Source of the DNA: Chamaea fasciata
Lineage: Eukaryota > Chordata > Aves > Passeriformes > Sylviidae
Assembly (NCBI GenBank): GCA_029207755.1
Contig: JARCOQ010000002.1
Location: 87,322,087-87,386,086, forward strand
Length of the DNA stretch: 64,000 nucleotides
Direction: 5' to 3'
Made by a program: the position numbers and the translations under genes. The notes beneath the pieces are model-generated. The model did not search any database, was not told the DNA's origin, and worked only from the letters and a program-made list of their open reading frames with translations. Below are positions 49,651 through 60,290 of the stretch, in pieces (the first letter of the stretch is position 1; every line of letters starts with the position of its first letter).

Positions 49651-52600
49651 TCTTAGCTGTTTCTAAATCCCAGTATTTTACTTGTTTTCTTGGCTGCTGC
49701 TGAGCACAGTGCAGAGATCTTCATTGAGCTGTCAAGTCTTTTTTTCTGAGTTGTTACAGCTGTTTTCTCTTGTTCTGCCCCTGTGATCAATGGGGGCTTT
49801 CTTGACACTGTCATCTTGTCTGGTCAATGCCCAGAACTGGAGGCCTTATAATTTCCCAGAACTCAGCAACTGCATGACTCAGAGCATGTGGTTGTAATTG
49901 TGGCACAGTCCCTTTTCTTTCTCTGCTAGTTACAGTGCTTGAGCATGAATGATGTGTTCAAATGCTGCCTGGAATTTGAAAGGAACACTCCAACACCATT
50001 GTATTCTTCAAACAGTAGGTACTTCTATGATTGAGGTATCATTCCCCAGCCTTTTAGACCATGGCCACTATTATCAAGGATCCAGGTTGTTTCAACTGAA
50101 AGGTCATTATAGCTCCCTAACAACTCCTGGAAAAGTGTCTGGCTGCTGCAAAATATAGCTGTCAGAGTTCTCATACTCATATGAGAAGGGTTTTCTCCTT
50201 CATCATGTTCCTAAAATATCTGTTGATAAGCAAAGGAAGACCCTGATATGGGGAACACAGAGCCCATACCTCATTCCTTGGGGGTAAAATATTACACATC
50301 AGAAAGAAATCTCTGCTCACTTCAAAATGCTCTGAAGAGTTCTGTTCCACATCATCTATGATTTCCTGCCCCATGACAACCTGATCTGTAGTGGAGGACC
50401 ACTGCCATGAGTGGAACTAAAATTATTCAACTCTGGTCATTCTCACTGCTTTCTCTGTGAACCACTCAGACTATTTGGATCACATTTCCATGTTACTTCT
50501 CATGCTGAATATTTCCCTGTGCAAACATTATCAGAGTTTGGAGGAATCAGATGTTATTCGTTGTATCAAAATAAAATAAAAAAAGAGATAGTCTAGTTTT
50601 GTTTCTATGCTTTACGTCAGGTTCTCTTCCATCACTTTTATCTTTTCTTTTTATTGGAAATGATGCCTTGGGACCTGGGTCATGGTCTGCCATTGGTATT
50701 GCCTTGATTCATAAAGGGTGTAGGGATAGAAGAGACAGCTGTAGGGACAGCCATTCTCGTGTCCAAGTGCAAGGATAGGAAAAAGGCTTGAAGATACAAA
50801 GAGATGAGGCAGAGTTACAGTGATTATACAAGACTTTTACTGCTGCATGCCTGTTATCTTAGGTTATAATTAAACTGCTCAAAGCATGCTCATGTCTACT
50901 CTTGAATTACAAGACTCCATTTCCATTTACTGTGTGGAGGGAGAGTAGGCTTAAAGTTGAAATTTTGTTGAGAAGTGCAAACAGATCTAGAAACTCAGAT
51001 CAGCTTTCAACTCAATAGCAGAATCCAAAGGCATCTTAAGCCAAGATGGAGAAGCCAAAAACTCATTTTGCCTGCCCTGAGTGCTAATGACACAGTATCA
51101 GGGAGTCACTAGCCTCAACCTGGCCATACAGTTCTTGAAGGGGAGAGCTGAAACCCTGTGTCATGCTCTTCTCTGGCTGATACCCACAAGTAGACATTGT
51201 CCAGCTTCCCAGAAGTTGGCCCTTCTCTGACTCACCACATACTGCTGTATTTGTGGCTGTCAAGCCTCTTCGTCTTTCTACACTGTTCTGAAAGCCAGTT
51301 TATCTGCCCAAATAGTGTATGAAAGAAATGTAGCAGAGACACTTTTCATCTTAGAAAAGCATGTCAGGCACAGATAGAATCCAAGCACAAATGGTTGCCA
51401 TTAGCAATATTTTGATACTGCAGCCATGTTGTGATTGTAGAGAAGCATGAAAAGTAACATGCTTATATTAGTAAAGGTGGTGAGTCAGGTGCCATTTGGG
51501 GTCACATGCAAGAGCCCCAGATGTCACAGAAGAGGTGATGAGCCTGGCATCCAGCACACAATGAATGACAGACATGCCACAGGATGGCTTGCAGTACTGT
51601 CAAGAATTTCTCAAGACTCCTAGCAAACACTAAAGGTTCAAAGGTCTTAAGATTCAAATCCACTTTCTCCAGTGCACGCAAAAATTAATTTTCCTCATAT
51701 ATTCTATAGTTTAGAAACCTGATATGTAAATCATGCTGAACTTAGTCTCTGTCTTCCACACTTATCAGGTTTCCTACTCATTAATTATTTGTACTATTAC
51801 AACTTTACCTCTGCATTTTTTCAGATTCCTAGGGATTTTTTTCCGTCCATATCTCTGTAGCAGGTGCAGCATAAACTGTTGCAGGATCTCCATGTCACTT
51901 TCTAGGGACCCTTCATTCATCCCATCTTTCAGGGAGGAGGAAAGATGTTCATAAGCCTCTTTTCTTGCTCATGGAAGGGAATAGAGAACAGCATCCTGAG
52001 ATGCTACACTAACTTAATTCTTTTTCTGGCCTTAATTTGTTGCTTCCATCCTCTAAGAATAGTATCAGTTCCCTAAAAGGATGGGGATTGGAGAACCTTC
52101 CAGTTTCTTTGAGGACGACCACTTTGACTGCTTTGGTGTTGGAGAAGAAAGAAGTGAATGAGGTTGATGGGCAGGGAAGTACCAAATTTTTGAGGATGTA
52201 AGGGCTTTTAAAATCATCAACAGTGTAATTTTTGAACAGTCCTCACTCAGGAAAGAAACAAGTCGCTTAGAAAAGTGAGGCAATGAGACTGATAACTAGG
52301 TAACTTTGGGCAGTTCTAGGGCATATAGAGTGTATAATCTGAAAGCAAACAAAGTCCCATGCATGTTCTCTCTATTCCTTTTAAAAACCAAAAATAATCC
52401 AGTGTGAAGACAGAAAACTAATCAGTACCACTGCCCATCAAATATCTCCAAAAACAGTAAACACCAGCTGTAGCTCAGTTAAAACTGACAGCTCATGAAG
52501 GACAAACTTTAGCTCAGAGCTATATTTCTAGTGAGGGCCCTTTGAATTATTTTAAAGTGATTTTAATTGCAGAAATCAAAATGTTAAGTAACACAGAGAA

Positions 52601-54009
52601 TAGCAGGAAAGAAATGAATACATTACAAGGAATAATCTAGTGTTCTTTACTATTGAACTCCATAGTTCAAAGATAGGTAATCCTTTCACGGCTATGAAAC
52701 CATTCTGTATGCATAAAAGACCTTTAGAAAGGGGTCCAAAGTAAAAATTTGGATTCAGTTTAAAGAACCCCTGAGATTAGGGAAGCCCCCAGGTACCACA
52801 AAGACTTTTCTTTTTCTTGTACTCTCTTCTTCTATGAATAAATGAAAGAATGAAGATTTCTTTTCATTCTTTTCTCTGTCACAGAAGCTTAGGTCTTATA
52901 CCCTAACCTTTCCAACTGCCACCTTGTACACTGTACAAGTGTTGTCTTCTCTTCTTATTCCTCTGTCTGAAACCATAAAGGGTGACCTTGTTTTCGTTGT
53001 CTAGCAATATGGTTTATGGTCCCATTGTGCTCTACCTACTCCTCTCCTTTTTCTCATATGGCTTTTCTGACACTAGCAAAACCTTCGATCAAAAAGCCAA
53101 CCAGATGGGTAGCTAACTATATACTGGGGAAGAATGTGAAGGTTCTGAAATTTCACATGTCGGAATGAGTTAAAAGAACTATCAGATCCTTCTGCCTTGC
53201 ATCAGAATACAGAAGCAGATGCTGAAATGTTAGTAATTGAACAGCTTTTTAAAAGACAGGGGAAAAAAAACAGTGGAATGAGTTAATTAGATAATGAAGG
53301 GGATAGATTTAGTAATTAATTCAGGTTACATAAAGCATTTGAGAATACTATGTAGAAAACTCATTGAGAAAGGTCCATGAGGGGCTTAAATGTTCTCCCC
53401 CTCCTTCTCCTGACATTTTTGTCTCTTTAATGTGAAATCGTTTCTGAAAACTGCTCACAAAATTTTTGATAGAACTCAATATGTAGTCATCAGTGAATAC
53501 AGAATTTTTTTCCTGCTTCTGAACAAATGTTTAAGCCATTTGCTTTGGCAAGAAGGGTGAAAGATCTTGTATTAGATATGTGCAGATTAAGCTTCTTGAT
53601 AAGAATTCTGCCACGGGAATACACCTGGGGATCAGTGCCAGAAAAGAGGACATATTTCTCATCCAGATGAAAGGGGTGCACAAATCTTACGTGCACACAT
53701 GCTAGCCAAGATGGAGTGTTTTTTATCTCACATAATACTAATTACTTTAGTTAAACTTCTGTCATATGTATCTATTTTATCTTTCATAGGATGACCTAAA
53801 TTGTTAACAAGCAGGATCCAGACTTTTACTGGATTAGAATTGGATCTGCAAAAAGATGGTAGAATCTGAATACTTATCAGCTGATGTCACCATACAAGAA
53901 AACATTGCAGAGGGTGATACCAAATGGCCTCTGGAAAGCAGCCTTAGCAGGTCCATAACTGCAAATGACAGCTACACTACTTAATTGAATTGCTGATGCT
54001 GCAGACCTA
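49651..54009. other. Unique AT-rich DNA, no gene recognised
   Basis: Frames are 73 codons or shorter apart from those belonging to CR1 copy B. I saw no repeat or exon that I can support. Confidence 0.4.
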
Positions 54010-54032
54010 TGATCTCTAAGATCATTCAGTCC

Positions 54033-54840
54033 CACTGTTAAACCAGCACAGCCAAGTGCACTACTAAACCATGTCCCAGAGTGTCACATTCGCATTTCCT
54101 GAACACTATCCAGGGATGGTGACTCAAACACTTCCCTTGGCATGCTCTTCCAAAGCTTGACAACCCTTTTCATGAAGAAATTATTCCTAATACCCAATCT
54201 AAATCTCCTAATGCATAGCACGAGTCCCATTTCCTCTCATCTTGGTGTTTATCACTTAGGATAAGAAACCAACCCCCACCTGACTGTAACCTCATTTCAG
54301 GTAGTTGTAGAGAGCAACAAGGTCCCATCTCAGACTCCTTTTCTCCAGGATAAACAACCACAGCTCCCTCAGCCTCTCCTCAGAGGACTTGTGCTCCAGA
54401 CCCTGCAGCGGCTCTGTTGCCTTCCTCTGGAAATGCTGCAGCAGCTCAGTGTGTTTGGGGTAGTGAGTGGCACAAAACTGAGCACAGGAATTGAGGTGTG
54501 CCACTACCATTGCCAAGTACAGAAGGACAATCATACCCTCACCCTGTACAGAAGGACAATCATACCCTCACCCTGATGGTCACGCTATTTTCAATACAGG
54601 CCAGGATTCTAGAGGCTTTTGTCCACCTGAGCAGATGCTGGCTCATGTTCAGTGGCTGAAAATCAGCACCCCCAGGTCATTTTGCAACAGGCAGCTTTCC
54701 AGTCACTCTGTCCCAAGTCTGTGGCACTGTGTGGGGTTGTTGTGACCCAAGTAAAAGGTCCAGCACTTGGCCTTCTTGAACCTCACACAATTTGTGGTGG
54801 CCCATTGATCCAGCTTGCCCAGATCCCCCTGCACAGCCTT
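54033..54840 (-). repeat. Arm 2 of a near-identical inverted repeat (CR1 3' region)
   Basis: The reverse complement of this stretch matches 43428-44205 at about 99% by eye. The only sizeable difference is a 29-bp tandem duplication at 54517-54574. The arm ends on one side exactly where copy B's internal deletion joins and on the other within the CR1 3' tail. Confidence 0.9.
54517..54574. repeat. 29-bp perfect tandem duplication in CR1 copy B
   Basis: Two identical 29-bp units start at 54517 and 54546, each beginning GTACAGAAGGACAATC. Copy A has a single unit at the matching place, so the duplication arose after the two tracts became alike. The lack of mismatches says it is recent. Confidence 0.93.
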
Positions 54841-56141
54841 TCCCTCATCCACTAAACATGTCACCTTGACATAGGAGGTCAGGTTGGTCCAGCTGGATCT
54901 GCATTTCAAAGCCATGTTTGTGCTGGCTTGGCCTGATCCCTGGCTGTCCTGTATACACCATGCAATGGCACTCAAGATGATTTTCCCGAGCAGGGAGGTC
55001 AGGCCTGTGCCTGTAGTTACCCTGATCCTCTTTTCAAACCTTGAAGGTGGACATCACATTTGCTATCTTCCAGACAACTGGGACCTCCCTGCTTAGCCAG
55101 GACTGCTGGTAAATGATGAAAAGTGCTCAGTAACATTTACAACAGCTCCCTAAGTATACTTGGGTGGATCTTATCTGACCCCACAGATCTCTGTGTGTGT
55201 GAGTGGCACAACAGGTTCCTGACCATTTCACCTTGAATTATGTGGTCTTCTCTCTGCTCCTTGTCCCTGTATTCCATCTCAGGGGCCAGGTACCTGAAGG
55301 ACATTTGGTTTTGTCATTGAAGAGTGAGCCATGAAATTATTAGGCACCCTAGCCTTTTCCTTATCTTTTTTCACTCTGTTCCTTCCCCCCACCCAAAAAA
55401 GGATTGAGATTCTCCTTAGCACTCCTTTTGTTGATGATGTATATGTAGAAACACTTTTTGTTGTCTTTTCCAGAAGAAACCAGATTAAGTTTTAGTTGGG
55501 ATTTGAATTTTCTCTCTGCATAACCTCACAATATCCTTACAGTTCTCCTGAGTAGCCTGCCCCTTTCTCCAAAGGCCATAAGCTTTTGTCTTTTTTCCCA
55601 AGTTCCAGCCAAAATTCTGTTCAGTCAGGCTGGCCTGCCTCCCTGGAAAGTCATCTTTTGGCACATGGGGTCAATCTGCTCCTGCATCTTCACGACTTCC
55701 TTCTTGAAGGATGTCCAGCCTTCCTAAACTCCATTGCTCCTCAGGACTGCCTCCCAAGGGGCTCTCTCAAGCAGCCTCCTCAAGAGGTCAAAGTCTGCCC
55801 CTCTGGAAGTCCAAAGTAGCAGTTCTGCTGGACCTCCTCCTTGCTTCTCAAAAAATTGAAAATTCTGTCATTTTTTGATGTCTGTGCCCAAGAGGCCCTC
55901 TGACCATCACATCATCCATAAATGTTCACAAACAGCAGATCCAATGAGGATCTTCCCTAACTGCTTCCATCACCATCTGTATCACATAGTTCTCTTCCAC
56001 ACATTTCAGGAACCTCCTGGACAGTTTTCTCTCTACTGTGTTGCATTTCCAGCAGATATCTGGGAAGTTGAAGTCCCTCATGAGAAAAACTGGTAGCAAT
56101 TGTGAGACTTTTCCCACTTGCCTATAGAATATTTTTATGCA

Positions 56142-59130
56142 TTTTCATCCTATTTTTTCCTGTTGATATTATAAAATTATACTGCTTGGAGGCATCTAGC
56201 ATCCTAGATCTGACATTTCTTAGTATTTGTGGAGCACAACTTAGCAGCAAAGATCACCACAGGTGGAAATCTTTGTGCCTGAGACCAGTAACAGCTCAGA
56301 GCAGCTGTGTGGGATCTGTCTTGTGTGTCAGGTCCCTTGGGAACTAGTCAATAAGCAGAGAACAGTCTATGGTAGGAATCCTTCAGCCACATGCTCCTCT
56401 GGTCTCCTGTCCTCCTCTCTTGCTTTCTTTCACTATCCAGACTCCATTTTTTCTGAGGTGTCAGAGACAGTGGCCTGAAAGTTACCTAGGCAGTGCTTCA
56501 GACTTCTCAACGGTCTTCTGCAGACTACAGCAATCCTGAGGTGAAAACCTGATGTACTGTGTCTCTCAGAGATTTAAGACCATGTGTAAATATTTTAATT
56601 CTGGCCATAGTATACCTTTTATCACCATCTCCTTTTGTCCCTTTCTCCTTTTTTACTTCTTTCCTCTCCTTTCTGCATCTCACTCTTCTAAGATCCATTT
56701 AATTATACCAATAGAAAAGAAAATGCTTGTATCAAAAGAGCAATTCCCTCCTTTGATTTCCAATTCATTTTCTCCTCTCATTCAAGAGAATAGAAATATA
56801 CAAAGTAATTTGGTATATAAAATGATTCCCCATAATTTTAATCCTTTTAAAGTGCTTATGGAGATTATCACAGTTTGATTTATTTTGACAAGGGGTGGTA
56901 AAAATTGTAAGAACAATAGTCTAATAAAAATGTTTTAAGAGCCTGTTGCTGTGTTACAGGAATGAACCTTTCAGGTGTTTCATGGGTTTGGGGGACGATT
57001 TTCTAATACAGCTAAGTGAATTAAAGTAACACAAGGAGCAAGCATTCACAATAGGTAGAAAAGGACACCATTTTGCTAATGCTTGAAGACTTTTTTCCAG
57101 TAGTTAAGACATTACATTTTTCTGTTCTGTGTCTTCATTTTATTGCATCTTCTTTTGCTTTTCACAGATCAGGCAGCTAGATGTCAGAGCTACAAGGGAA
57201 ATCATAGGATTGCCTAAATTTCTCAGTCATAAGGCCTGCTCTACCAAGGATTTGTGTTTGGCTATAATATCAAATATCTCCCAGGCAGAATCACATAGGG
57301 AGGGGCAGAGCTCAGCCCCATGTGCTTATAGGTCTTACCACCCTTTCACCCAAGATTTCTTTGTTTTGTGTGATGAAGTTTTGTCTGTACTCTGTTTTCA
57401 ATGGAGTGCAGTAGCTCAGTTTCTAAAGGGTGAAATGCAGTGACTGAGAATGTAGTAACAGTGACAAAGGGCATTCTCAAAGTCAGACTATGCACTCAGC
57501 TTCTCAGTAACATCGTGGTCCCAACAGAGAGAGAATGGATCTCACCATGTGGTGTACACAAGGCTTACTCAGCCTCATGCAAAAAGGTTTATTCAGCAGC
57601 AGCAGAGGAAAGGCTGCTCCATAACCCTACCATGAAGGTGCAGTCATTTGGGATCATCTGTGTCAGGATTAGGAGTTCCACCATGGAAAAGACCACAATG
57701 ATAGTCTTACAACCTCCCCCAGGCCTCCATCACCCAGATGTTTTGTGATCTCAGTGTCTTACACTGGAAGAGAAGAAACATGAAAGTGAAAATCCTAGTT
57801 TTCTAAGACCGTTAATTACAACACACACACTAAAGTCATCTTATCTAAGGCGTCAAGTCATCCCATCGAAAGAAAACCTTAGAAAATGTATATCAAGTTC
57901 TCACGACATTCGTTTCCCCTTGTTCTGTGTTTATGTTTTTAACTTTAGATTTATTAAATTTTGCTCACTGAAGATACTTGTTATTTGTAATGGATAATAT
58001 ACGTTCTTCAGGACAAACCTGAGCTTTGAGAAAATGGTATTTCTGGAAAACTGAACCTCAAAAAAGCCCCCAAAAATATGAAAAAGATACCACTGGAAGA
58101 GTTTAGCATTGTGAAGTGTATAACAAACAGAATTCAGAAAATAATCAGCTCTTATGATAAGATCATTTTTTAACTAAAATATCTAAATTTAAAACAATTT
58201 CAAAGAAATAGTAATCTCTACAAATACAATAAAACAGCAGAAAAAAAATGAAAAGAGGAAGAGGGTGAATAACAGGGCAGGCAAATGACTGATCTTTCTG
58301 TGTGGTTTTCACTCGAGCACAAGAAGAATGATTACATCCCTACAGCAGTCTTCAAAGTGTTGGAGTCAGAGAGTGGAATAGGAAATGAACTGCAGTTCAG
58401 TGACCCTCTGTGGCCTGAACAGTGGGAGCTGGTAAGCACAGCATTTCCACTTTATTCACTTCTCTTTTTTTCAGCCACTGTCAGTAGAAGGCCTTCCCAC
58501 ACACATGCTTTTGCATCTTTATTGTAACCTGAAAAGAACTAAATGTAGCAGATGTATCTATGTATAGGCGGATATAATCTGTATGGGTAGATATCTCAAT
58601 GCTCTATATACACACAGCCTTATTACACATGTGTATGATATAGCAATGAATAACTACGTTTTTCCTGAAGAAATCTGCTTTCCAATTTGAAATAGAATAC
58701 ATACTGAGCCATGAAAATTTCTTTGTGTTTCATTAGGAATAAAACCACAAGTTGGTCACCTAGGTCTGCTTGGAGAATAGATATAAAGTACCATTTTCAG
58801 CCTGGTCTGTAATTTTCTGCTTCCTTTGTCATGAAACGTCAACAAAATGCCCTCGGTAAAATTTCTCTCCAGGAAAGGAAAGCACCCTGTATAAATAGAG
58901 CCACAGTATAATGTCACTTAAGGGATGGTCGATCTTCTAATCTATTCTCATGATATTTGAGAGAAGCATAATCTAATGCTTAATAAAATCTCTAATGCAC
59001 ATCAGAGTTCTCCATAAAATTGCCCCTCTGGTATGGCATGATAAATGTGCATGTAAATATACCCAGGAGGCAAACCTGCAAGATGTATCCTTGTGGACAA
59101 GTCATGATGATCCAAGTGAGATTCTTTTTC
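56142..59130. other. Unique DNA, no gene recognised; one weak exon candidate
   Basis: Frames of 104, 102 and 108 codons on the plus strand (57129-57443, 57440-57748 and 56552-56878) show no known domain. At 58.28-58.43 kb a frame ending SDPLWPEQWEL abuts a donor-like GGTAAGC at 58431; this is treated under findings. No transposable element was recognised. Confidence 0.4.
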
Positions 59131-59135
59131 ATGGG

Positions 59136-59186
59136 TTTTTTTTTTGTTGTTTTTTCTTCTGGGTTTTTTTTTTTTTTTTTTTTTTT
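59136..59186. repeat. Poly-T tract
   Basis: Two T runs, the second of about 23 T's at 59164-59186, are separated by GTTGTTTTTTCTTCTGGG. It is a simple repeat. Confidence 0.9.
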
Positions 59187-59360
59187 AACTGGACATCCCT
59201 TGGTCTTCAGAAGATAGTTCCAGAGGTTTAAATGCGTTTATTTTAAGAGAGAAGTGAATTATTAATCACATCCAAATTTACTAACTTTTTTACTAAGGTT
59301 TAAAAGCAGCTCAGATAAAATTATCATATAGATGCTCAGGTAAATAGAGGACTGAGGGAA

Positions 59361-59478
59361 CTGTTTGTTTGTTCGTTTGGGGCCTTCTGTGGGGTTTTGG
59401 GTGGGTTTTTTGTTGTTGTTGTTGTTGTCATTGTTGTTTGTTGTTGTTGTTGTGGGGTGGTTTTGTTTGATTTTTTTA
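59361..59478. repeat. (TTG)n / GT-rich simple repeat
   Basis: TGTTGTTGTTGTTG-type runs at about 59406-59452 are set in a G/T-only strand context with GGGG and TTTT clusters. It is strongly strand-asymmetric. Confidence 0.9.
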
Positions 59479-59738
59479 ATCAGTAGATTATGATGGCCAA
59501 TTATCCTTTTGTTCACTATGACTCAGGGCATCACTGAAGACTGTCAAGGAAAAAAAAATAAAAGTCAACCTGTAGTCTGATTTTTTGTGTTTGTGTTCAA
59601 AAGAAATCCCTGTATTTCTGTTTAAAAAAATCCTAATTTTCTTGGTATTTCATTTCACTGCAGCTTCAGTTCTGTCTGACGCCATTTGGACTCTTGGAGC
59701 TGAGAAGAGGTGAAGAGTTGTTTTTGCCATCACTGTAG

Positions 59739-60290
59739 AACAATAGAATCACAAAGTAGTTTTGATTACAAAGGACCTTAAAGATCATCTAGTTCTAGCT
59801 CCACTGTCATGGGCAGAGACAACTCTCACTAGAACAGGTTACTCAAAACCCCAACCAACCTGACCTCTCAAACGTTTCCAGAGATGTGGCATCCACAGAT
59901 TCTCTGGACACATGTCCCAGTGTCTTGATACTCTCACAGAAAATAATTTCTTCCTAATATCTGTTCTAAACCTGCTGTCTTTCAGTTGACAATATTACCC
60001 CTCTATATCAATATAAGCCCTGATTTAAAAAAAAAAAAAAAACTAAAACAACAACAACAAAAAACAAACAAACCAAAAAAAAAAACCCCACAAAAAAACC
60101 CACTCCCTTTCCATCCATCTTAGAAGTCTCTTGTAAGTTCCTGAAGGCCACAATAATATCTTCCCAGAGTCTGAACAACCCCACCTCTCTCAGCCTGTCT
60201 TCATAGGTAAGGTGCTCCATCCTTCTGAACATTTTCATGGCCCTTCTCTGGATGCACTCCAACCGGCCCATGTATTTCTTGTACTGGAGA
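59739..60290 (-). mobile_element. CR1 LINE, 3' end fragment
   Basis: The minus strand encodes the CR1 ORF2 C-terminus (MGRLECIQRRAMKMFRRMEH, then DRLREVGLF), followed by the 3' tail. That includes the AGGTTTAGAACAGATATTAG-type segment and the CACTGGGACATGTGTCC region, and ends in a GATTCTATTG-type terminal repeat near 59739. An A-rich block on the plus strand at 60027-60105 interrupts it. The element is 5'-truncated and inactive. Confidence 0.92.
60026..60105. repeat. A-rich expansion inside the CR1 fragment
   Basis: Runs of up to about 17 A's with AAC, CAACAA and AAAC words sit where CR1 normally has a short A-containing segment between the coding end and the 3' tail. It probably grew by slippage within the LINE. 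Confidence 0.85.

Larger units (their letters stand above)
54010..56141 (-). mobile_element. CR1 LINE copy B, internally deleted
   Basis: Read on the minus strand, this relic begins in the end of the endonuclease domain (LMRDFNFPDICWK, then RRFLKCVEENYV, about 55930-56110). It runs through the linker and the start of the reverse transcriptase, including the GPTRSTQVYLGS-like PDKIHP region near 55140-55180 and the VVWKIANV and FKKRIRVTTGTG-type segments near 55010-55085. At 54828-54845 it jumps from LVDEGKA to VQGDLGKLDQW. This removes the segment that would carry the catalytic FADD motif. The C-terminal region and most of the 3' tail follow. The final CR1 terminal repeat is missing at the 54.0-kb end. 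It is non-functional. Its 3' ~780 bp nearly match copy A. Confidence 0.92.

Noticed and set aside
54170..54361. 63-codon frame repeated identically at 43878-44069
   Set aside because: The identity could suggest a conserved small protein, but it is an out-of-frame reading of the CR1 ORF2 end present in both CR1 copies.
57129..57443. Possible exon after a TTTTGCTTTTCACAG acceptor-like sequence
   Set aside because: No matching donor with a sensible open frame and no recognisable protein; acceptor-like strings are frequent in T-rich DNA.
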